This document shows, piece after piece, positions 1 through 11,348 of a DNA stretch of 62,000 bases. Location of the stretch: positions 240,651,832 through 240,713,831 of the forward strand of contig NC_081409.1 in assembly GCF_030272615.1 (NCBI RefSeq). Reading direction: 5' to 3'. The DNA is from Cryptomeria japonica (taxonomy: Eukaryota > Streptophyta > Pinopsida > Cupressales > Cupressaceae). The notes beneath the pieces are model-generated. The model worked only from the letters and a program-made list of their open reading frames with translations. It ran no database searches and was not told where the DNA came from. The position numbers were made by a program, and so were the translations under genes. Each line of letters starts with the position of its first letter. Position 1 is the stretch's first letter.

Positions 1-63
1 ACAATAAACTCAATGCCGCACACAAGCAATATAGACATGGTGTCCAATTACGTAAAGAAGATC

Positions 64-345
64 ATTGAAGCCTCGAATCACTTAGTCTTAGCATATAAAT
101 AAAACTAAAATTAAAAATGCTGATGAGATTGGTCCAAAACATCTGACGGTTTCAAAATCTCCCACGTGTCTTTTCCTAGAAACCTCGTGTACAAATTATG
201 TATTGAAGCTCGAATTAGCTATTCTTAGCATGTAACTAAAAATTAAAATTGAATAATTCCAGCAACGGATACTAGTGCGGTGGTTTTTAAAATCTCATAC
301 ATTTCTTTGGGAGCCTCCTCTCAACAATTATGAACGGTTGAAGCA
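64..345. repeat. Tandem repeat, about 137-bp period, three units
   Basis: Units begin at about 64, 202 and 338 with ATTGAAGC or TTGAAGC, followed by a related CTTAGCAT stretch and an A-rich ACTAAAAATTAAAA stretch. Unit 2 aligns with unit 1 along its length, including TTTCAAAATCTCCCAC against TTTTAAAATCTCATAC. The third unit fades after about 40 bases. The array may extend left of the window. No coding potential is seen. Confidence 0.6.
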
Positions 346-990
346 TCAATTATCTTATTGTTTAAATCAACACATTAATATTTCTTTTGGAAATCAGTCA
401 CCCCAAAAAAATTGGAGAAACGCACCTGCCGAAGTCCTTGAATGCAGCGCTGCCTTTGCTTTTGGAGGAGGAGACCGAATTGGCACCCCACACCATGCCC
501 AGGGTTCTATTCCCATCACTTGCTCTCTTTCTTTTGGAATTTGGACGAAGTGAAGCTCTTCCGTGGCTCATTTTTGTGCAATTAGGGTTCAAACGAGGCT
601 CCAATTGGTGTTTGGAAAGGAGGAATCGAGAGCCAGTGGAAAACGGGATTTCAGTTGTGCTCTCGAGAGGAAGAAGAAAGGCGGGAGAAACCGAATTAAA
701 TGGTTGTCTGCTTCACAATTCTTGGTGCTACTTCTCTGTGATGATGACAACTATGCTCCTTTTCCTTTTTTTTTCACGACAGTTGTGCTTTTTGGGGGGC
801 TTATTTAGGGAAGAGAAGATTCAAAAGGATACTAAAGAAAGTAAAGCCTTGTAATAATATAAAATGCATGCTCAATGGTTGAATTATTGGATTGGATTAG
901 AAAATTTGAAAAAATATTAGGGTATTAGAAGTGTCCGTGGTGTTACGATGGTGTGAAGTTTGGGATGGTAACAAATATAGAGATTACAGA
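346..990. other. No recognisable gene; one unsupported open frame
   Basis: A 155-codon frame is open on the plus strand at 387-854, with overlapping shorter frames on both strands. I recognise no domain in it, the composition is ordinary, and no splice or promoter context stands out. I treat it as non-coding or as the edge of an unidentified repeat. Confidence 0.4.
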
Positions 991-2452
991 ATGGAGGAAA
1001 TAGGGGTTCTTATGCATCTTAGAGCAGTTGTTCATAGGTTGTATGAGGAGGTTAAAGTCAAAATCCATCCATACTACATCTGGCATCTCTGAAAGTTTTA
1101 GGAATGATATAGGGGTCAAGCAAGGGCGCTCTTTGTTCCCTACACTCTTTGGTATATACATTGACAAATTTGAAGAATGGTTAAACCTTCGAGATGGGGA
1201 TGGTGTTCATTTGGGTGAGTTTGTGATAAGGCTCCTTTTGTATGCAGATGATGTTATTTTGATTGCTAGGTCTGCTCTTGGCTTACAAGAGCACTTACAC
1301 TCTCTTGAGTAGTTTTGTATAACAGTTGGTATGCAGGTCAACGTTATCAAGACAAAAGTGATGGTTTTCTCCAACAAAAGAAAGAATAACAAGCATAAGT
1401 TCTTCTTTGAAGGCAGTGTTTTGGAAGAAGTGGCAGACTACAAGTACCTCGAAATTGATTTCAACAAAAACCTAAGTTGGGAAGGTTGTAGAAAGAAGAG
1501 AACGATGGGAGGTTGGAAAGCATTATATGCTTTTCAAATTAGGTGCAAAGAGGCAGAGTTATGGGATTGGAAGACTACCCAAACTCTCTTTTTTTTTAGT
1601 GCTTTCAGTTGCACTCTATGGCTGCGAAGTATGGGCCAGCAGCACCTTTGATTTACAGTGGAAACAAATTGAGCAGATCTAAAAGCGGTTGATTACAAAC
1701 AAGTTCAAACTCAAAAGCTTAGTCTCGTATGATATCATGTTGAGTGAAGTGGGGGTTGCGTTGATGGAGGCAATTGCTTTAGTGAGGCTTATTTGTTATT
1801 TGAAAATAATTGAGCAAATGGATGAGGGTAGATGGCCTAAGGTCGTCTTCAATGACACATTATGCGACATAATAGCAAATGGCTTAGAAAATGGGATATA
1901 TACTTGAACATGTGCCCCATGAATAGCAAGAGATAAAGGCGTGTGTTATAGATAAGTTCCACAAGCGCACTTGGGGTAAGGAGCTAGGGAGAAAGAAAAA
2001 GTATTATATTGAAGAGTTCAACCCCTTGTGTGACCATCAGCAAAAAGTGTACATAGCGACCAATTTATTGTGGAAAGCCAAAAGCCTCATTGCTCAATTA
2101 AGAACTAACTCCCATCAGCTTCGATGTGAAACTGGGCGTTGGAAAAGACCAAAAGAAAATTAGGAGGAAAGAGTGTGCATTTTCTACACTTCAGGTAAGG
2201 TTGAAATAGAAAAACACTCCATCCTAGAATGTGACGCTTTCAAGGACAACAAGGACAGTTATGAAACCACTCTTGCGGACTGCTCTTGGGATAATTTATT
2301 CAATGAGGGGTGTGTGGAGAGACTAGGGGCTCTCATCATTTCGTTGCACAAGAAAAGAGGTGTAATGCAAAATTTGATTACTGAAGGGGTCTGTCCCATA
2401 GGCTATACTTAGCCTCGTGGACGTTAAAATAATGTATTTCTTCTTCTTCTTC
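991..2452 (+). pseudogene. 5'-truncated LINE (RTE-like), reverse transcriptase remnant
   Basis: This is the C-terminal part of a non-LTR retrotransposon reverse transcriptase. The first readable piece (991-1062) encodes HLRAVVHRLYEEVKVKI. A 4-bp ATCC duplication at 1063-1070 shifts the frame; the new frame carries GVKQGRSLFPTLFGIYIDK and the catalytic motif YADD (1241-1252). A stop at 1310-1312 interrupts the same frame before 1331-1651, and further frameshifts lead to 1689-1907 (ITNKFKLKSLVSYDIMLSEV) and 2173-2412. Endonuclease and the upstream RT motifs are missing, as expected from 5' truncation. The 3' end is a short TTC run (about 2438-2452), like the simple-sequence tails of RTE elements. 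Assignment to the RTE clade rests on remembered motif similarity. It is non-functional. Confidence 0.8.
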
Positions 2453-4867
2453 AGAAGCATCTAATCATAAGTAGTCTTAAAAGAAAATCATTTGTTCCTT
2501 ATAGGAAAAGAAAATCATCTATTTTCTATGAAATTGTGTTAGCCGAAGTTGGTGCCTTTTCTATGGAGACATCTATGATCTGATTGCTAAGTTATTTGAA
2601 GAGGCTAGAGAGCGTGGAGCTATCTCATTGGTCCAAAATGGTGGCAGAGATAAATTTGTAGAAGGAAGAGCATGTGGATGAAACAAAATGATAAAATGAT
2701 AAATAAGTAGGGTATCACTATAAAAGAATGTTCAAATAACAATGGGACAATCAAAAAGTATTTGCAATAAAAAGTCAAAGGAAGCATGTGGACAAGGCAA
2801 CTTGGGAGGAAAAGAGAATAGTATATTAGGCATTTCAATCCTTCATATGACCACCCATAAAAGAACTATATAATAGTGTGAACTAAATGGAAATAAAAAA
2901 TGTTAATGACTTGACTAAAAACTAGGTTACACCAACTTAGGTGTGAAACTAGAAGGTGAATGGTTCCTAAAGAATAGTGGATAAATAAAACATGATTTTA
3001 TTATAGTATGGAGCTAGTGGAGATGGAATGACACTATGTCATGGAGTTTCCAACTTAAATGAATATTTAGACCAATTACATTGAGATTTTAAATATGGGT
3101 TCCTTAAGTAACTTGTTTGAAGAAGAAAGGATGGTGAAAATTGTTGGCTACCTAGTCAAGATTCATAGTAAAATATGCAAGATCCCAAAAGAAAGGAAGA
3201 TCAAATATGCTTTGGTCTTTTATGCTTATCTATGTTGTTGGCTATCCATGGGTCCTATAAGCTATATGACCTTGTAAACATCATTAAAGACTCTTATTCA
3301 TTCATTCAAATGCCCTTTAATAATATAGAATGGAATGGAACTAGATCTTTTTACAATCCACGATTTTGGGCAATCTATTTTTGGGTGTACATATGGCTAA
3401 TAATATATGGGACTCGATGAGCACACAATTATACTAAAAAAGGGGGCGAATTAGTATTATACAATCCTTTAACTTAATTCAAAACTTAACCCTTGTGACT
3501 TGGCAATATCAACGACAACAATAATCAACAAGAACATAAACAATGTCTACACAAGAGAGAACATTGAACATTTATATGAAAACCATTTTGAGAGAAAACC
3601 ATGGTTAAATGAACACTTGGATCTATTGTCCAAATATAGCCTCACAATATAAAATTATCTTATAATTATTTGTATGCATCATCCCACTAGAGAGACACCA
3701 ATCCCCAATATATAATTTGTAGGCACCAACTTATTGTAGACACTGTCAATCCCCACAAACTGAACACCAACTTAGCAAGAAACACTAAACTCTTTCAACA
3801 AGAGGGACCAACATCTTTAGTACAAATATCTATCTTTAAAATGAATGACTGAAAGTTCTACTCCAATTTTGACTATTTGCATTAGCTATTCTCTATTAAA
3901 AAAACAGACTTGTTTTGTTGAATTTTTTATTTTTTTTGCAATTAATCTACTCTTATTTGCTCTATTGTATGATAAAGGATGGAATATTTTGTGCAACACA
4001 AAGACATGCACACTCTCACACAGTGGAGATGTCAGCTTGGAATGGTTAAAACCATCTTTATAATGGGTAGAAGTCAGCATTGCAATTTTTATTAAAACCC
4101 TCAAGTCAACTTGGACTGTGTTTGAAAAATGAAACCTTGTCAGATTGTTACCAAGTTTAAATGCTGGTCATTGATCAAGATGTTTACAAGAAAAATGAAT
4201 GATAATCGAGCATTGACCATATTTAAATAATATGGTAGGGTGAACATGTTACATTGAAAATCCATCAACCAATCAAAAATAGTCAAACATCCATGACATT
4301 TAATCATAGTCCTATGTAGTAGTCAATATCCAAATCCAAGTGGGACTAACATGCAAAACCAAATAGGACCAACACAAACATGTGTCAACCAAGCATTGCT
4401 TTGTGACCAAGATTGTGGTCCATCACTTCCTTCATGCACTCTCACGCTAACCCGACTAGTGGAGTAATCTTGCACCGTCATGGGGCCATGATCTAATTGT
4501 TTGTGCTTGCATGATAGCCTTGACTGCCTTAGGCAAGCCTAGGACACATGACAACAATGTGTTACATTGCAATTTTGATAAATTCAAAGCCCCATCCTCT
4601 GATGCTAGGGGAGGGTAGCCTATACGTGCACACCCTAACTTTAGAGATCCATGTGGACCTCCAAGTCATTTTTTTAACTCACGTGAAGCCTATACGGATG
4701 TTGATATAGAAAAAGACCTTTTTAAAAAAAATTAAGTGTGTCTACCACGTGCATGATGATGATTCATGCAAGGTGTCAATTTTTTTCCATTTTGGTATGG
4801 TGATCGTTACCTGCATGGGACCACCCCCAAACCTGGTGTGGTGCATCGTCCAAAATAGACATGATGG
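2453..4867. other. No recognisable gene
   Basis: This is AT-rich sequence with only short open frames on both strands (for example 3095-3277 and 3845-4063). None shows a domain, a repeat of known type or a plausible exon chain. I see no structure here. Confidence 0.5.
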
Positions 4868-5090
4868 TTGTGTTGCATTCCATCACATGGCTACCCTTCA
4901 ATCCAACTTGTGTGCATTTACTTAGTGTTGCCACCCTACACTCTTCCTTATAGTAGCATTAACTCCACATCGCATTTCCCTACTTCCACCACATTCCTTA
5001 TAAATCTCGAGCACAAAGTCATTCAATGCTCTTGTCTCCTCACCATTGATTCAACTTTCATTCCTTTCTCTCTTACGTCTTCTTGAGTCT
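4868..5090. repeat. Dispersed host repeat, unoccupied copy
   Basis: This stretch (CATCACATGG, CCCTTCAATCCAA, ACCCTACACTC, ATTAACTCCACAT, CTACTTCCACCACATT, AAATCTCGAGCA) aligns in order with 6785-6953 followed by 11349-11470. Those two segments flank the copia element at 6954-11348. The stretch therefore behaves as a related copy without the insertion. Confidence 0.6.
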
Positions 5091-5894
5091 TTTTTTGTTT
5101 GTGCACCAGAATGTGTTTGCCCAGACTCTCTACGAGTTAAGGCGTTCATCTAGAACATTCTCACTTAAGACACTAGTCTCCCTTCCACTCTGGCGATGAC
5201 TATGCCTTGGAAGTTCGACAATGGTCACGCCCTAGTTCTTCGGCATGTCAATGCATTGGTAAAGGTTTGGTTTGTAGTCATTTTCTACTTGTTTTTCTCT
5301 GTATTTATCATGTCAAATCCTTCTTACCTACATTTAGTCCCAATTGCTTTTGTATGGAGAGGACGATTTAAAGGCCACCCCGCACGCGGAAATAGGTCGC
5401 TTAGAGTTGCAGTCTTCGACCCAGGTGAGGATTCTTCTTCACTAAGGCCTACCATTATCCATTTTCATTTTTGTTTTATTGGTTTTCAAATATGAATTGT
5501 TTCCCTTAATCTATAGCTATAATGTTCCCTAAATTTGTGGGTGCTTGTTCTCTAATGTTATGGTTGCTTGTTCTCATACGTTGTTGGTTTAGTTTTACAT
5601 GGGTGCTTGTTTTGTCAAGTTGTTATCAATTGGGTGTTTATGAACACTAAAATCTATTTTCATAAACACATAAATTTGTTAAGGGAAATGCAATCTTATG
5701 CTCAATCATCACTGGATATGTATAATGAAATGTGTAAAAAAAATGTTTCACTGTGCTTATGGAAATGTTATTTTCAAGCATCATTGTTAATAGTTGTTAT
5801 AAATAAATGTCAATATTTTTCCATTTGTTTTATTATGTTTAACTATGAAAATTTTCATTCAAAATAGGGGCTAATATAAGGGGTTTTATGTTAT
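5091..5894. other. No recognised gene; weak exon-like signals
   Basis: A 99-codon frame opens at 5196-5495 and the stretch CTTCGACCCAGGTGAGG (near 5417-5433) looks like a splice donor. I found no matching acceptor chain and no domain, so no gene is called. 5500-5894 holds AT-rich sequence only. Confidence 0.35.
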
Positions 5895-6640
5895 GGTTTT
5901 TCGTGGGTTTACAACATCACTATTAAACCCTTTTTTAATAGTGATGTCATAAACCCTTAAAAATCCAATGATGTTGTTAACTCTTAAAAACCATAAAAAT
6001 GAATGTAATAGTAATGCAGATGTTAAGTAGAGAAATAATCATTTTTTAGGTTAGTTGAGTGGTCATGTTTATTATCTTTATATGCTAATTGTTTTGATTT
6101 CTTGGTGACGACTTTTTGTAGTAAACTAGGATATAATACCATTTTCTATAAATTAGGATGTCTTTATATGTTAACTGTTATGAAGTATGGTTTTTTAAGG
6201 GTTTATGACATCAATGTTAAACCCTTTTTTTAGCAGTGATGTCGTAAACCCTCAAAAAACCAATAATTGAATTTGTTAATAGAATTTACGACATGACTTT
6301 TAAACCCCTTTTTCTAACAATGATGTCATAAACCCTTAAAAAACTAGTGACATGATTTTTTAATAGAATTTATAGCATCATTTTTAAAATATTTTATGGC
6401 ATTATTGTTAATAGGGGTTCATATTTTATTGTTTTTCAAGGGTTTACAACATCATTGTTAATAGAATTTGTTTCTAAAGTTTTGTAAAGTTGGTGATTTT
6501 GTAGGCCTAATTTGTCTCTTACTTTTAATGTTATACACACACTTAGGGTTTATATGTTATGGCAAGATTGTTAATAGGGTTTATATGTTATAATTTTCAA
6601 GGGTTTATGGCATCATTGTTTGTAGAATTTATTTGTAAAA
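5895..6640. repeat. Cluster of hairpin-forming inverted repeats
   Basis: A core close to GGGTTTAYRACATCAYTRTTAA recurs in both orientations. Clear inverted pairs lie at 5895-5965, 6189-6262 and 6281-6345, each with arms of about 23-30 bases around a short T-rich centre. Weaker single copies lie at about 6365-6470 and 6545-6640. A further direct duplication of about 160-bp period (AATTTGTCTCTTACTTTTA at about 6508 and 6668) overlaps the right part. No coding potential is seen. Confidence 0.7.
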
Positions 6641-6784
6641 CTTTGTCGAGTTAGTGATTTTGTTTCCCTAATTTGTCTCTTACTTTTACTATTATATAAA
6701 ACATGTGTGTGTCACTTTTAGTCAATTTTGTCTTCCAAATTGTTATAGTGTAATTTGGTATACTATTTAGCCTAAATTGTTATC

Positions 6785-6953
6785 CGTCTTCATTTCATCA
6801 CATTGCCACCCTTCAATCCAAGTTGTTATCTATCTTGATTTCTATCAGTAGTCTTTGTGGCCTCTTGGCATTCCATCACCTTCCCACATTTTAATCCAAA
6901 TTGTAGTCATTTATTGCCCACCATTACCCTACACTATTCTTGCAGTGACATTA
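6785..6953. repeat. Host repeat, left half of the copia-occupied copy
   Basis: This is related to 4868-5090 and continues after the copia element at 11349-11470. Within it the CATCACNTNNCCACNNTTCAATCCAA block is itself duplicated (about 6798 and 6876). The last bases, CATTA (6949-6953), abut the first bases of the copia remnant. After the 3' LTR the sequence resumes as ATTAACT, matching the ATTAACT of the unoccupied relative. Confidence 0.55.
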
Positions 6954-7035
6954 TGTTGACATGTGGTGACTGATCAACAAAGTACTATACACTCAGCACG
7001 TATCATCGCTGGAGTTTCAGATTTGAGTGGGAGCA

Positions 7036-8235
7036 ATGGAGGATTCCAAATTCAAGGTCAAAAAGTTTAACGACCAGAATTATCAGTTATGGAAAATGCA
7101 GATGGAGGATTACCTGTATCAAAAGGATTTGTGGCGGCCATTGGAAGGAAAGGCAGAGAAAGCGACCACAATGTCAGATGAAGAGTGGGACATTTTAGAT
7201 AGAAAGGCATTGGGATCCATTTGATTGTGCCTTGCACCGTCTGTAGCATTCAATATAACAGAAGCAAAAATGACTATAGATTTGATGGCGACATTGGCCA
7301 AGTTGTATGAGAAACCCTCGGCTTCGAACAAGGTATTTCTTATGAAGCATTTATTTAATTTGAAAATGAGTGAGGGAGGATCTGTAGTGGAGCACTTAAA
7401 TGAATTTAATACAATTACCAATCAATTGTCTTCGATAAAAATTACCTTTGCAGAAGAGGTTATAGCTCTCTTGATTTTATGTTCTTTGCCAGAAAGTTGG
7501 AATAGCTTGGTTATGGCTGTAAGTAACTCTGTCTCTGGTAAAAATACTTTGGTATTTGATGATATTGTTGGTGTTATCCTAAGCGAGGAAATGCGAAGGA
7601 AAAGCACAGGTGAGACTCCAACATCATCAAGTAGTGTTTTGAATGTGGAGAACAGAGGAAGATCAAAGGAAAGAGGAAAAGGCCCTTGGAATGAGAAGTC
7701 ACGAGGGAAGTCAAAGAAAGGACGCTCTCAATCTAGAGGAAAGAAAGATTGCTGGTACTGCGGAAAGCCTGGTCATCTAAAGAAAGACTGTTGGTCTCAG
7801 AAAAACAAAGAAGGAGACAAAAATGAAAATGACAGTAAGGAAGCTAATATTGCAAGTAATACTTTACAAGATGCTTTAATTTTATGTTTGGATAATGTTA
7901 ATGATTCCTGGGTAATAGATTCTGGGGCTTCATTTCATGCTACACCCCATAGAAAATATTTTATAGATTATGTTCAAGGTGATTTTGGACAGGTATATTT
8001 GGGTGATGATGAGCCCTGTCAAATTGTTGGAAAAGGAAAGATAAAGATCAAGTTGCAGAATGGAAATGACTGGTTTCTACAGGAGGTAAGACATGTTCCT
8101 AATTTAAGAAGAAATTTAATTTTTGCAGGGCAACTAGGTAGTGAAGGTTGCATAGTTACCTTCTTAGACAGTATCTGGAAGGTCAGTAAAGGATCATTAG
8201 TAATAGCTAAAGGTACGAAGGTAGGCACATTATAA
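7036..8235 (+). pseudogene. copia gag and aspartic protease
   Basis: This is the capsid and nucleocapsid part plus protease of the copia polyprotein. The start is the ATG in the GGGAGCAATGG context at 7036. The protein begins MEDSKFKVKKFNDQNYQLWK, typical of copia gag. A TGA at 7222-7224 falls where relatives carry arginine (CGA), so it is probably a deamination change. The zinc knuckle CWYCGKPGHLKKDC (CCHC) lies at 7750-7791, and the protease catalytic DSGAS at 7918-7932. The frame ends at TAA 8233-8235, but homology continues in the same frame into integrase, so this is a second premature stop. It cannot give a full polyprotein. Confidence 0.88.
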
Positions 8236-9570
8236 ATGTGTACTGGTAACACTTACTCTACCCTAGTTGCTACAAATAAAGTTACTGCAGGGACAACAAC
8301 AATAGATGTTGCAAGAACATATTAGATAATGTGGCACCATAGGCTTGGGTACATGAGTGAGAAAGGGATGAAAATCCTTCACTCCAAAAATCTATTGCCA
8401 GGACTAAAGAAGATTGATTTAGAGTTCTATGAAAATTGTGTTTATGGTAAACAGAAAAGAGTCAGATTTCTCAAGGTTGGGAAAGAGAAGAAGAGTGAGA
8501 AGTTAGAGCTTGTGCATTTAGATGTATGGGGACCGGCTCAGGTATCATCTCTTGGTGGCTCTTGTTATTATGTTATTTTTATTGATGACTCAACCAGAAA
8601 AACATGGGTATATTTCCTAAAACAAAAATCAGATGTTTTTGAAACTTTTAAGAAATTGAAAGCTTTGGTTGAGAATGAGATAGCAAAAAAGTTGAAGTGT
8701 CTTAGATCGGATAATGGAGGTGAGTATTGCAGCAAATAATTTGAAGATTACTGCTCCTTAAATGGGATTCGAAAGCAGAAGACAGTTCCAAGAACTCCAC
8801 AGGAAAATGGTGTGTCAGAGAGAATGAATAGGACTATCATGGAACGCGCGAGGAGCATGAGATTGCATGTTGGATTGCCCTTACATTTTCGGGCAAATGT
8901 TGTACATACTGCTGTCTATTTGATAAATAGAGGACCTTCAACCCCTTTGGATGGTGGTATTCTAGAGGAAGCATGGATTGGTAAAAAGGTAAATTATTCT
9001 TTTATGAAAACCTTTGGTTGTGAAGCTTTTGTCCATATTGATAAAGAAAATAGAACCAAGCTTGATGCTAAATCTCATAAATGTATCTTCATTGGATATG
9101 GGATAGATGAATATGGCTATCGGTTATGGGATTCTGAAAATAAGAAAATAATTAGAAATAGAGATGTTATATTCAATGAGAAGGTTATGTATAAAGAACA
9201 GATGCAGGAAAAGAAGCATGAACAAGACAAACAAGAATATGTGGTGTTGGATGAGATTTCTGAAAATGAAATGTCACAGGTACCTAATGCTCAGCAAAAA
9301 CAGATTGTCCCACAAACTCCTGCAAGTGTTAGATGTTCTACGAGGTCAAGTAGACCCCCTGAAAGGTTTTCTCCTTCTTTGTATTCTATTTTATTAACTG
9401 ATTCTAGTGAACCAGAAGAATATGAAGAAGCAATGCAGGTGGATGTCAAACAACAGTGGGAGCTAGGGATGAAAGAGGAGATGAACTCCTTCATGAAAAA
9501 TAAGACTTGGGACTTAGTCCCTTTACCTGCAGAAAAAAGAGCCTTGCCTAACAAATGGTTTATCGGCTAA
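8236..9570 (+). pseudogene. copia integrase and linker to RT
   Basis: This stays in frame with the gag-protease part. A TAG at 8323-8325 precedes the integrase zinc-binding segment (WHHRLGYMSEKG, then ENCVYGKQKR). The catalytic core shows LDVWGPAQ and FIDDSTRKTWVYF, RSDNGGEY for the second Asp, and PQENGVSERMNRT for the Glu. A TAA at 8737-8739 splits the core. The GKKVNYSFMKTFGCEAFVHI block and the linker to RT follow up to WDLVPLPAEKRALPNKW. A single-base loss just after that Trp codon (about 9558) breaks the frame and produces the stop at 9568-9570. The integrase is dead, but its catalytic residues remain readable. Confidence 0.88.
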
Positions 9571-10957
9571 AGGAGGAGGAAGGAGGTTAGAAAAGATATA
9601 AGACCAGACTTGTGGTAAAAGGTTTTGCACAAAAAAGGGTATAGATTATGATGAAATATTTTCTCCAGTTGTAAAAATGACTTCAATTAGAACTGTACTT
9701 AGTCTTGTGGTTGTAGATGATTTACATCTTGAACAATTAGATGTCAAAATAGCTTTTCTCCATGGAGATTTGGAGGAGGAAATTTACATGCTGCAACCAC
9801 AGGGATATGAGGTCAAAGGTCAGGAGAACTTGGTGTGCAGGTTGAAGAAAAGTTTGTATGGCCTAAAGCAAGCACCCCGATAATGGTATTTAAAATTTGA
9901 TAGTTTCATGGCTAAACACGGTTATCATAGATGTCATTCTAATCATTGTGTATATTTTAAGAGATTGGATAATGGCAGTTATATTATCCTATTGCTTTAT
10001 GTTGATGACATGCTTGTTGCTAGGTCTAACATGCAACATATAAATGATCTTAAACAGAAATTAGCGAGGTCATTTGCTATGAAGGATTTGGATGCAGCTA
10101 AGCAAATTCTTGGTATGAGGATTACATGGGATAGGAAAAATAGAACCTTGAATTTGTCCCAAAGTGAATATATAAAGGTGTTGAAAAGATTTAACATGCA
10201 AGATGCAAAAGCAGTTAGTACACCTTTGGCTAGTCATTTCAAATTGACTAAGGAGATGTGCCCAAAGGCACAGGAAGAGGTAAACAAAATGTCTAACATC
10301 CCGTATTCATCAGTTGTTGGCAGTCTGATGTATGCAATGGTTTGCAGAAGGCCAGATATTGCACAAGCAGTGGGAGTTGTGAGAAGGTTTATGAGTAATC
10401 CGGGTATGGAACATTGGAATGCTGTGAAATGGATTCTTCGGTATTTGAAAGGAACTACTACAAAGGCATTATGTTTCAAAGGATCTAATGTTGCTCTGAG
10501 TGGATTCATTGACTCTGATCTGGCAAGTGATATTGATTCACGAAGTACTACAGGGTATGTTTTTACTATAGGGGGAACTGCAGTCAGTTGAATTTCTAGG
10601 CTACAAAAGTTTGTTGTACTTTCAACCACTAAAGCTGAGTATGTTGTTGCTACAGAAGCTAGCAAGGAGATGATTTGGTTACAATGTTTTCTAGAGGAAT
10701 TGGGTCAGACACAGGAGGATCGCCCATTGTATACCAATAGCCAGAGTGCCATTCATCTTGCAAAGAACTCTGCTTTTCATTCAAGGACAAAGCACGTTCA
10801 GCTCAGGTACCATTTCATCCGGACTGTTTTGGAGGAGGGTCAGTTACGGCTTGAGAAGATTCACACAAGCGAGAATCCTGTTGATATGTTCACAGAGGCA
10901 GTTCCACATGAGAAGTTGATTTCTTCATCAGTTTCTATTGGTCTTCTAAGTGTGTAA
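9571..10957 (+). pseudogene. copia reverse transcriptase and RNase H
   Basis: A second one-base deletion in the A-run near 9638 moves the reading to a third frame, which holds the rest. RT motifs are [13 protein letters not shown] (first catalytic Asp), [11 protein letters not shown] and YVDDM (YVDD at 9998-10009). RNase H shows GFIDSDLASDIDSRSTTGY and TKAEYVVATEASKE. The expected DSQSAIHLAKN appears as NSQSAIHLAKN, so one catalytic Asp has become Asn. The stop at 9881-9883 replaces Gln (CAA to TAA) and the one at 10589-10591 replaces Trp (TGG to TGA). The end is at TAA 10955-10957. Confidence 0.9.
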
Positions 10958-11082
10958 TTTATACCAGTCAAGTCCAAGTGTTTTATCCAGTGGATGCTGC
11001 AAGTACAGTGGTGTTGTCTTGTATCAATCTCCAAGTGGGAGATTGTTTGGTGTGAAGCCTGATCAGTCTCCAAGTGGAAGAT

Positions 11083-11348
11083 TGTTGATATGTTATAAGC
11101 GGCTGGGATGCTCTAAAAACATATGTTATAATCGGCTGGGATGCTTAAGGCATTGTAAGGTTGATGTACTGTTTTGCTGGATAATAAGAAAGATTGGATG
11201 ACTTGTATGGTGGACGTAACCCATTCTGGGTGAACCACGTTAAATCTCTTTGTTATTTGTGTCCTATTTTATTCCTTTATCTTTTGTATTTAAATCTGCA
11301 TATAATTGTTAGTTCATATTTGCTTTGGATCTGCTAGAAACCCTAACA
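11083..11348 (+). repeat. copia 3' LTR with preceding polypurine tract
   Basis: The LTR starts TGTTGATATG and ends CCCTAACA, giving the TG/CA termini. It contains a tandem duplication, ATATGTTATAAGCGGCTGGG and ATATGTTATAATCGGCTGGG (about 11089 and 11121), and the block GTAACCCATTCTGGGTGAAC. The polypurine tract CCAAGTGGAAGATTG sits directly before it. A second tract, CCAAGTGGGAGATTG, lies about 40 bases upstream (near 11032), so the PPT is duplicated. Length is 266 bp. Confidence 0.75.

Larger units (their letters stand above)
6954..11348 (+). mobile_element. Ty1/copia LTR retrotransposon (Tork/Tnt1-like), decayed
   Basis: The order gag, protease, integrase, RT, RNase H is that of Ty1/copia, and the gag and integrase sequences are closest to what I know of the Tork/Tnt1 group. 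A 3' LTR is recognisable at 11083-11348. At the 5' side only TGTTGACATG (6954-6963) resembles the LTR start TGTTGATATG (11083-11092), and about 45-80 bases later the gag leader begins, so nearly all of the 5' LTR is gone. A degenerate primer-binding-like GTATCATCGC lies near 7002. ATTA is present at both outer edges and may be the remains of a target duplication. Confidence 0.85.

Noticed and set aside
387-854. 155-codon open frame near the left edge
   Set aside because: No domain, no homologue I recognise and overlapping frames of similar length on both strands; not enough to call a gene.
5196-5495. 99-codon frame with a splice-donor-like end
   Set aside because: No acceptor chain or domain; a single donor-like site is not evidence of a gene.
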